Shown here piece by piece: positions 58,480-64,000 of a DNA stretch of 64,000 bases. This stretch comes from Sphingomonas sp. LaA6.9 (GTDB lineage: Bacteria > Pseudomonadota > Alphaproteobacteria > Sphingomonadales > Sphingomonadaceae). Location: the NCBI RefSeq assembly GCF_022601895.1, contig NZ_JAKVIO010000003.1, forward strand, positions 109,581 to 173,580, read 5' to 3'. The notes under the pieces were generated by a model. That model ran no database searches, was not told the origin of the DNA, and was given only the letters and a program-made list of their open reading frames with translations. A program made the translations under genes and the position numbers. The first letter of the stretch is position 1, and every line of letters begins with the position of its first letter.

Positions 58480-59532
58480 CTACTCCGCCGCCACCCCGGC
58501 CTTCGAGAACATGTCCTCGCCTTCGCTCGCTTCGGGGCCGGTGTCGTTGGCCTTGGCCTTTTTGCGGCGGTCGAAGCTGTCCCAGACCTCGCCCCAGTTG
58601 CCGCGCGTTGCGGCCTTTGAATATTCGGTCGCGCGCGTCTCGAAGAAGTTGGCGTGCTCGACGCCGTTGAGGAGCGGGGCGAGCCAGGGGAGGGGGTGGT
58701 CGTCGATCATGAACATCGGCTTCAGGCCGAGCTGGCCGAGGCGCCAGTCGGCGATGTAGCGGATATACTTCTTGATCTCCTTGGGCGTCATGCCGGGGAC
58801 GGGGCCCTGCTCGAAGGCGAGGTCGATGAACGCGTCCTCGAGGCCGACGGTGGTGTGGCAGACGTCGCGAATGTCGCTCTTGACCGCGGCGGTCAGGCAG
58901 TCGCGCTCCTTGGTGAAGGCGTGGAAGAGGCGCGTGATGCCCTCGCAGTGCAGGCTCTCGTCACGGACCGACCACGAGACGATCTGGCCCATGCCCTTCA
59001 TCTTGTTGAAGCGCGGGAAGTTCATCAGCATCGCGAAGCTCGCGAAGAGCTGAAGCCCCTCGGTGAAGCCGCCGAACATGGCGAGCGTGCGCGCGATATC
59101 CTCGTCGCTGTCGACGCCGAAGGTGGCGAGATAGTCGTGCTTGTCCTTCATCTCCTTGTACTGGAGGAACATGCCGTATTCGCTCTCGGGCATCCCGATC
59201 GTGTCGAGCAGGTGGCTGTACGCCGCGATGTGCACCGTCTCCATGTTGGAGAAGGCGGTGAGCATCATCTTGATCTCGACGGGCTTGAACACGCGGCCAT
59301 ATTTGTCGTGGTAGCAGTCCTGCACCTCGATATCGGCCTGGGTGAAGAAGCGGAAGATCTGGGTGAGCAGGTTGCGCTCATGATCGGTGAGCTTCTGCGC
59401 CCAGTCGCGGCAATCCTCGCCCAGCGGCACCTCTTCGGGCATCCAGTGGATCTGCTGCTGGCGCTTCCAGAACTCGAAGGCCCAGGGATATTCGAAGGGC
59501 TTGTACTGCTTGGAAGCTTGGAGGAGGGGCAT
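58480..59532 (-). CDS. nrdB: Class Ia ribonucleotide reductase, beta subunit
   Basis: A 350-residue radical-generating subunit. The di-iron ligands and tyrosyl radical site are visible: TQADIEVQDCYHDKY, ETVHIAAYSHLL (Glu98, His101, Tyr105), and later RDESLHCEG with Glu and His. It pairs with NrdA to make deoxynucleotides. AAGGA precedes the ATG at 59532. It is separated from nrdA by two small membrane-protein genes in the same direction. Confidence 0.95.
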   Translation of the reverse strand: MPLLQASKQYKPFEYPWAFEFWKRQQQIHWMPEEVPLGEDCRDWAQKLTDHERNLLTQIFRFFTQADIEVQDCYHDKYGRVFKPVEIKMMLTAFSNMETVHIAAYSHLLDTIGMPESEYGMFLQYKEMKDKHDYLATFGVDSDEDIARTLAMFGGFTEGLQLFASFAMLMNFPRFNKMKGMGQIVSWSVRDESLHCEGITRLFHAFTKERDCLTAAVKSDIRDVCHTTVGLEDAFIDLAFEQGPVPGMTPKEIKKYIRYIADWRLGQLGLKPMFMIDDHPLPWLAPLLNGVEHANFFETRATEYSKAATRGNWGEVWDSFDRRKKAKANDTGPEASEGEDMFSKAGVAAE

Positions 59533-59603
59533 GGTTCAATCCTTAATTTCTGCAACCGCGACGGGCATTTTAAAGTTCAAGCCGCAGATTTTCCTGCTGT
59601 CAG

Positions 59604-59993
59604 TCAATTATCGAGCCGTCTTGCCTCTGTGACCGGCAGGCCGGCCTCAGTGGGAACGTAGATCAACGAGGACTTCGAGTTTTCCAGCGCCTGAATCTGG
59701 AGGTAGCGCAAATATCCCTCGGGTCCGCCAAGGCTGTTTTGTAGGATCGCATTGGCCTTTGCGGCACCTTCGGCGCGAATGACCTCCGCCTGGGCGAGGG
59801 CGATCGCGCTTTCCTTCTTGGCGCGCGCTTCGAGAATCGCGACCTGACGCGAGGACTGGGCTTCGGCCAGCGCCGCTTCGCCTGACAGCCTCTGCGAATA
59901 GACACGATATTGCGGGAGTGCGTACATCAGAATGGCGAGGGCAATCAGCCCTCCCAAGATCGCTATCCCGGCGCATCCCACGCGCTGATCCAT
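59604..59993 (-). CDS. Truncated SPFH/prohibitin-like membrane protein
   Basis: A 129-residue protein with one N-terminal membrane helix (about residues 8-27) followed by a charged coiled coil (RLSGEAALAEAQSSRQVAIL, EARAKKESAIALAQAEVIRA) and the C-terminal LRYLQIQALENSKSSLIYVP typical of SPFH/HflC-type proteins. The beta-rich band-7 core is missing. AGGAGA precedes ATG 59993. It lies between the nrdA-linked membrane gene and nrdB. Role unknown; it could organise membrane complexes. Confidence 0.75.
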   Translation of the reverse strand: MDQRVGCAGIAILGGLIALAILMYALPQYRVYSQRLSGEAALAEAQSSRQVAILEARAKKESAIALAQAEVIRAEGAAKANAILQNSLGGPEGYLRYLQIQALENSKSSLIYVPTEAGLPVTEARRLDN

Positions 59994-60015
59994 CAAATTC
60001 TCCTAGCGCCGCCGC

Positions 60016-60324
60016 TCATCGCCGCACCACGACGCGGTCGCGGTAAACGACATGGCTCTTGCGCGCGCCGACGCCGATAAAGACGACGCCGATGAAGAAG
60101 CCGAAATCATACCAGCCGCCATTATTGGGGACCGCATAGACCGCGACATTGGCCATGAAGAGCGAGAGCACCCATGCGACGGGGAAGATGAAGCCGTGCC
60201 AGAGGCCGAACAGGAAGCCCGGCGCCCCGGACGCAACCCCGCTCTCCGCCTGACGCGCGCAGGCGGTGAGCGCCATGAGCGCGGCAAGCGGGAAGAGGCG
60301 CAGGCTTACTGGCAAGCCAAACAC
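60016..60324 (-). CDS. Small membrane protein after nrdA
   Basis: About 102 residues with GTG at 60324 overlapping the nrdA end by 19 bases; a later ATG is possible. An N-terminal hydrophobic stretch ends in a lipobox-like LTAC, followed by two membrane helices (FLFGLWHGFIFPVAWVLSLF, and FGFFIGVVFIGVGA). The end is basic (RKSHVVYRDRVVVRR). No family recognised. The next gene starts 20 bases later. Confidence 0.65.
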   Translation of the reverse strand: MFGLPVSLRLFPLAALMALTACARQAESGVASGAPGFLFGLWHGFIFPVAWVLSLFMANVAVYAVPNNGGWYDFGFFIGVVFIGVGARKSHVVYRDRVVVRR

Positions 60325-62225
60325 TCGTCGTAATCCTTCACCTCGACCTCGATCTGCTTGAGGTCGATGGTGTTGTCCGCCTCGACGCCGCCCGCGAAGC
60401 CCGCGCGCTGCACCGACTTGGAGCGGAGATAGTAGAGCGACTTGATGCCAAGCTCCCATGCGCGGAAGTGGAGCATCAGCAGGTCCCATTTCTCGACGTC
60501 CGCGGGGATGAACAGATTGAGCGAGGTCGCCTGATCGATATAGGGCGTGCGGTCCGCCGCGAGCTCGAGCAGCCAGCGCTGGTCGATCTCGAAGCTGGTC
60601 TTGAAGGTGTCCTTTTCCTCCTGAGTGAGGAAGTCGAGGTGCTGGACCGAGCCGCCCTGTTCGAGGATCGTGCTCCACACGCCTTCGCTGTTCTTCGACT
60701 TCTCGACGAGCAGCTTTTCAAGATAGGGATTGCGGATCGAGAAGCTGCCCGAGAGCGTCTTGTGCGTGTAGATGTTCGCGGGGATCGGCTCGATGCACGC
60801 GCTGGTGCCGCCGCAGATGATCGAGATCGACGCGGTGGGCGCGATCGCCATCTTGCAGCTGAAGCGCTCCATCACGCCCATGTCGGCAGCATCGGGGCAG
60901 GGGCCGCGTTCCTTGGCGAGCATCATCGACGCTTCGGAGACGCCCGCCGAGATGTGCTTGAACATCTTGAGGTTCCAGCTCTTGGCCATCGCGCCCTCGA
61001 AGGGGAGGCCGCGCGCCTGGAGGAAGCTGTGGAAGCCCATGACGCCGAGGCCGACCGAACGCTCGCGCTCCGCCGAATATTTGGCGCGCGCCATCTCGTC
61101 GGGCGCGCGGGCGATATAGTCGCTGAGCACGTTGTCGAGGAAGCGCATCACGTCCTCGATGAACTGCTTGTCGCCGTTCCACTCGTCCCAGGTCTCGAGG
61201 TTCAGCGACGAGAGGCAGCAGACTGCGGTACGATCCTTGCCGAGATGGTCGCGGCCCGTGGGCAGCGTGATTTCGGAGCAGAGGTTCGAGGTCGAGACCT
61301 TGAGCCCGAGATCGCGGTGATGCTTGGGCATCGTGCGGTTCACGGTGTCCGAGAAGACGATATAGGGCTCGCCCGTCGCGAGGCGGGTTTCGACGAGCTT
61401 CTGGAAGAGCGCGCGCGCGTCAACCTTGCCGCGCTCGCTGCCGTCCTTGGGGCTCCTGAGCGTCCATTCGGCGCCGTCGCGCACCGCTTCCATGAAGGCG
61501 TCGGTGAGCAGGACGCCGTGGTGGAGGTTCAAGGCCTTGCGGTTGAAGTCGCCCGAAGGCTTGCGGATCTCGAGGAACTCCTCGATCTCGGGGTGCGAGA
61601 CGTCGAGATAGCAGGCGGCCGAACCGCGGCGTAGCGAACCCTGGCTGATCGCGAGCGTGAGGCTGTCCATCACGCGGACGAACGGGATGATGCCCGAGGT
61701 CTTGCCGTTGAGGCCGACGGGCTCGCCGATGCCGCGCACGCTGCCCCAATAGGTGCCGATGCCGCCGCCGCGCGAGGCGAGCCAGACATTCTCGTTCCAG
61801 GTGTCGACGATGCCGTTGAGGCTGTCGTCGACCGAGTTGAGGTAGCAGGAGATGGGCAGGCCGCGGCCGGTGCCGCCGTTCGAGAGAACGGGCGTGGCGG
61901 GCATGAACCAGAGCTTCGAGATATAGTCGTAGACGCGCTGCGCGTGGCTCGCGTCGTCGGCATAGGCGGAGGCGACGCGGACGAAGAGATCCTGGAAGCT
62001 CTCGCCGGGGAGGAGGTAGCGATCCTTCAGCGTTTCCTTGCCGAAATCGGTCAGCAGATCGTCGCGGCTGTGATCGACGTCGAGCGCATAGGGCTGCGGC
62101 GCGATGCTCTTCGAATCGAGGTGCTCGACCTTCGATGCGGCTTTGGTGGCGCTTTTGGCGGGCGCTTCTGTAACGGTGGCTGACACGTCGCTGTTGCTCG
62201 CTTCCTGAGTCTCTCTGAAGTCCAT
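60306..62225 (-). CDS. nrdA: Class I ribonucleotide reductase, alpha subunit
   Basis: A 639-residue catalytic subunit with ISCYLNSVDDSLNGIVDTWN, active-site NLCSEITLPT (Cys) and the C-terminal CLAC redox pair. It has no ATP-cone at the N-terminus (the first 45 residues are Ala/Ser/Lys-rich), so activity is not regulated by the usual dATP site. GGGGAA precedes ATG 62225. The upstream 402-base region may hold control sites. It leads nrdA-membrane gene-SPFH-nrdB. Confidence 0.95.
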   Translation of the reverse strand: MDFRETQEASNSDVSATVTEAPAKSATKAASKVEHLDSKSIAPQPYALDVDHSRDDLLTDFGKETLKDRYLLPGESFQDLFVRVASAYADDASHAQRVYDYISKLWFMPATPVLSNGGTGRGLPISCYLNSVDDSLNGIVDTWNENVWLASRGGGIGTYWGSVRGIGEPVGLNGKTSGIIPFVRVMDSLTLAISQGSLRRGSAACYLDVSHPEIEEFLEIRKPSGDFNRKALNLHHGVLLTDAFMEAVRDGAEWTLRSPKDGSERGKVDARALFQKLVETRLATGEPYIVFSDTVNRTMPKHHRDLGLKVSTSNLCSEITLPTGRDHLGKDRTAVCCLSSLNLETWDEWNGDKQFIEDVMRFLDNVLSDYIARAPDEMARAKYSAERERSVGLGVMGFHSFLQARGLPFEGAMAKSWNLKMFKHISAGVSEASMMLAKERGPCPDAADMGVMERFSCKMAIAPTASISIICGGTSACIEPIPANIYTHKTLSGSFSIRNPYLEKLLVEKSKNSEGVWSTILEQGGSVQHLDFLTQEEKDTFKTSFEIDQRWLLELAADRTPYIDQATSLNLFIPADVEKWDLLMLHFRAWELGIKSLYYLRSKSVQRAGFAGGVEADNTIDLKQIEVEVKDYDECLACQ

Positions 62226-62627
62226 GGTCCGCTTCCCCGTTCTCGATACGTTCGACTCGGAGGGCCAAACCCCCGACTAGCATTTTTCGGCGGGCATGGG
62301 GCCTGAAATATGGGGTTTATCCCCGTTTTCCACAAGGCGCACAGACCCGCTCGCGAAACATGTCGCGTTAACGATCTACCAGCGCTTGCGTTTGGCCCCC
62401 TGCCTCAACACCACCTATAGTGCCTCAACCGACGGACGATGCAAGACGGTAAATGACGGTTCTAAGACTCGATTCACCGCCAAAATGACTCGCTTCGTGG
62501 CTGCACCCCGAGCGACGCGTGGACTTTCCTTGCATCCCGAAAACGCAAGCGAACATCATGGGAACGAAAAAAAATTCGGTTGCCCAAAGCTGTTGACACG
62601 CGTTCCGGGGATTCGCGGGCAACAGGC
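62226..62627. promoter_or_regulatory. nrdA upstream region (402 bases without genes)
   Basis: It contains a weak NrdR-box-like ACACCACCTATAGTGC (62408-62423; 12 of 16 positions fit) and a DnaA-box-like TTTTCCACA (62326-62334). No second NrdR box at the usual distance was found. The segment also has an AT-richer stretch (62560-62585). Both sites are tentative. The isochorismatase-type gene ends at the other side. Confidence 0.3.
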
Positions 62628-63248
62628 TCAGCCCGGAGCGATGGCGGGCACCAGTTCGGCGGTGGTGAGCACGGCATGCGCGAAGGTCGGCGCGTTCACA
62701 TCATGCGCGGCGTGCATCGCCTCCTGACTGAACGCGGCGGTCGCATCGCGTACCAGCGTGGTGTGATAGCCAAGTTCGACCGCGAAGCGCGCTGTCGCCT
62801 CGATACAGGTGTTGGCGATCAGCCCGACCACCACGACATGCGTGATCCGTTTCTGCTTCAGCAGGAAATCGAGGTCGGTATTGGCGAATCCGCTCGATCC
62901 CCAATGTTCCTTGACGACGATGTCGCCGGGTTGCGGCGCGAAATCGGGATACCATTCACCGCCCCAGTCGCCTTTGGCGAAGACCTGCCGCTGGTGCGTT
63001 GCAAGCTGATAGGGCGTGGGGTGATCCCAGCCTTCGAAGTCGTTCGGCTCGGCGCGGTGATGCGGGACGATGAAGATCTGGATGGCGGATCGTCGCGCCG
63101 CGGCGACGATCGCGCGCAGATTGTCGTGCAGCCCGACGGACTTCGCGACCTCTTCCACCCGCGGCCATGTCTTGCCGCCTTCCGAAAGGAAGTCATTATA
63201 AGGATCGACGAAAAGAAGCGCGGTCCGTTCCGGATCATAATGGGTCAC
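62628..63248 (-). CDS. Isochorismatase-family cysteine hydrolase
   Basis: A 206-residue cysteine hydrolase. The catalytic triad pattern is visible: Asp in LLFVDPYNDFL, Lys in VVKEHWGSSGF, and Cys in VGLIANTCIEATARFAVELG. It probably acts on an amide or ester such as a nicotinamide-type or biuret-like substrate. GTG at 63248 is the start. The next gene in the other direction is the GH130 enzyme. Substrate not determinable. Confidence 0.85.
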   Translation of the reverse strand: MTHYDPERTALLFVDPYNDFLSEGGKTWPRVEEVAKSVGLHDNLRAIVAAARRSAIQIFIVPHHRAEPNDFEGWDHPTPYQLATHQRQVFAKGDWGGEWYPDFAPQPGDIVVKEHWGSSGFANTDLDFLLKQKRITHVVVVGLIANTCIEATARFAVELGYHTTLVRDATAAFSQEAMHAAHDVNAPTFAHAVLTTAELVPAIAPG

Positions 63249-63355
63249 GTTATGCTCCCCGCTGGCTCGGTCGTGGAGAGAATGGATGGCGGGCGCGTTG
63301 GGGTCAACGGGCGCGTTTCGCCCTGACGGTCGATCATGAAGGGGATCGTGCAGCC

Positions 63356-64000
63356 ATGACTCGCTTTGCCGTCGACCGGCTCGTTTTCGCGCCCGACGAT
63401 GTCGACCTTTCGCGATCGCCGCTCGCAGGAAAGATCGCCGCCGAAACCTATGCGCTGGGCGCGTTCAATCCGGGGCTGGGGCGGCTGCCCGGCGGAAATC
63501 TGCTGATGATGGTGCGCGTCGCCGAGGCGCTGCGGACGCCGGTCGAGGGCGGGCATGTGCGCGCGATCCGCTGGGCGGACGGTGACTATGTGCTCGACAA
63601 ATGGCCCGCGGAGTTTGCCGATGTGAAGGATCCCCGGACATTCACGATTCCGGGCATGGGCTGGCGCACGCTCGCGCTGACGTCGCTCTCCTGGCTGTTG
63701 CCCGTGGAGCTTTCGCCCGACGGCCTTTCGGTGGTCGCGGTGCATTATGACCGCGCGGTCGCGCCCGCAGCCGCTTCGCAATGCTATGGGATCGAGGATC
63801 CGCGTATCAGCCGAATCGGCGATCGCTGGTGGATGACGACGTGCAGCGTCAGCCCCGAACGGCAGGGGACGACGCTCTACAGCTCGCACGACGCGCGCGA
63901 CTGGCGCTGCGAGGGGCTGGTGCTCGACCACCAGAACAAGGACATGCTGATCTTCGAGGGGCTGATCGGCGGGCGTTACTGGGCGCAGACGCGGCCGTTG
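63356..64000 (+). CDS. GH130-family glycosidase/phosphorylase, N-terminal part (runs off right edge)
   Basis: 215 residues are visible, open to the window end. Family blocks: GAFNPGLGRLPGGNLLMMVR, QCYGIEDPRISRIGDRWWMT (the conserved Asp in EDPR is the catalytic acid in GH130), TTLYSSHDARDWR, NKDMLIFEGLIGGRYWAQTR. GH130 members phosphorolyse or hydrolyse beta-mannosides. ATG at 63356 is the first Met and has AAGGGG about 12 bases upstream. Confidence 0.85.
   Translation, partial: MTRFAVDRLVFAPDDVDLSRSPLAGKIAAETYALGAFNPGLGRLPGGNLLMMVRVAEALRTPVEGGHVRAIRWADGDYVLDKWPAEFADVKDPRTFTIPGMGWRTLALTSLSWLLPVELSPDGLSVVAVHYDRAVAPAAASQCYGIEDPRISRIGDRWWMTTCSVSPERQGTTLYSSHDARDWRCEGLVLDHQNKDMLIFEGLIGGRYWAQTRPL

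Noticed and set aside
1..64000. CRISPR array, prophage, integrase or transposase genes
   Set aside because: No regularly spaced repeats and no recombinase signatures were seen on either strand.

Overview
The window reads as a chromosomal segment of a GC-rich alphaproteobacterium, most likely a sphingomonad (Sphingomonadales). The support is protein style and neighbourhoods typical of that order: hom-glpX-recJ, an nrdA lacking an ATP-cone, Arg/Asp-rich exported glycine-zipper proteins, and flagellar regulation by FlbD/FleQ-like activators plus FliA. This assignment is inference from family resemblance; no database search was run.

Positions 1-29,400 are an almost complete flagellar locus. A leftward operon, flgB-C-D-E-F-G-H-I-J, runs off the left edge. 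Rightward come motA-motB, flgA, flgM-flgN, flhA-fliA, then an activator (FlbD-like) followed by fliE-F-G-H-I-J-K-L-M-N-O-P-Q-R-flhB, a small exported protein, and fliD-fliS. Flagellin (fliC) and a FleQ-like activator are on the minus strand. The promoters can be read directly. Four sigma-54 sites (flgB, flgA, flhA, flbD) match TGGCRYG-N4-TTGC. Four sigma-28-like sites (motA, flgM, fliC, fliD) share TTAAAG/TTTAAG-N13/14-GCCGTTAW. Together they sketch a hierarchy of FleQ/FlbD plus sigma-54, then FliA/FlgM, then filament and motor. flhF, flhG, flgK, flgL and chemotaxis genes are not in the window.

Positions 29,700-36,700 hold a MarR-family gene and a leftward catabolic operon. It encodes a fused flavin monooxygenase/Old Yellow Enzyme of the 2-aminobenzoyl-CoA (or salicylyl-CoA) type, an SDR dehydrogenase, a MarR regulator, an enoyl-CoA hydratase, an acyl-CoA dehydrogenase and a RidA deaminase. 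A perfect 30-bp palindrome overlaps its predicted promoter and looks like the MarR operator. A tRNA-Glu follows.

Positions 36,800-47,600 are mostly housekeeping: recJ, a winged-helix/TPR regulator, glpX, hom, rarD and small conserved or exported proteins. Positions 47,600-58,400 are an accessory region. It contains a cytochrome P450, three related exported Arg/Asp-rich or glycine-zipper proteins that share an upstream inverted repeat, two PilZ proteins, a DUF4893 lipoprotein, an orphan TIR-domain (CAP12/Pycsar-type) protein, two broken genes (SEC-C, SNase-like nuclease), a membrane protein whose start lies at a 9-base homopolymer, and a HARE-HTH protein. Positions 58,480-62,225 carry nrdA and nrdB, separated by two small membrane-protein genes. 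An isochorismatase-type hydrolase and the 5' part of a GH130 glycosidase end the window.
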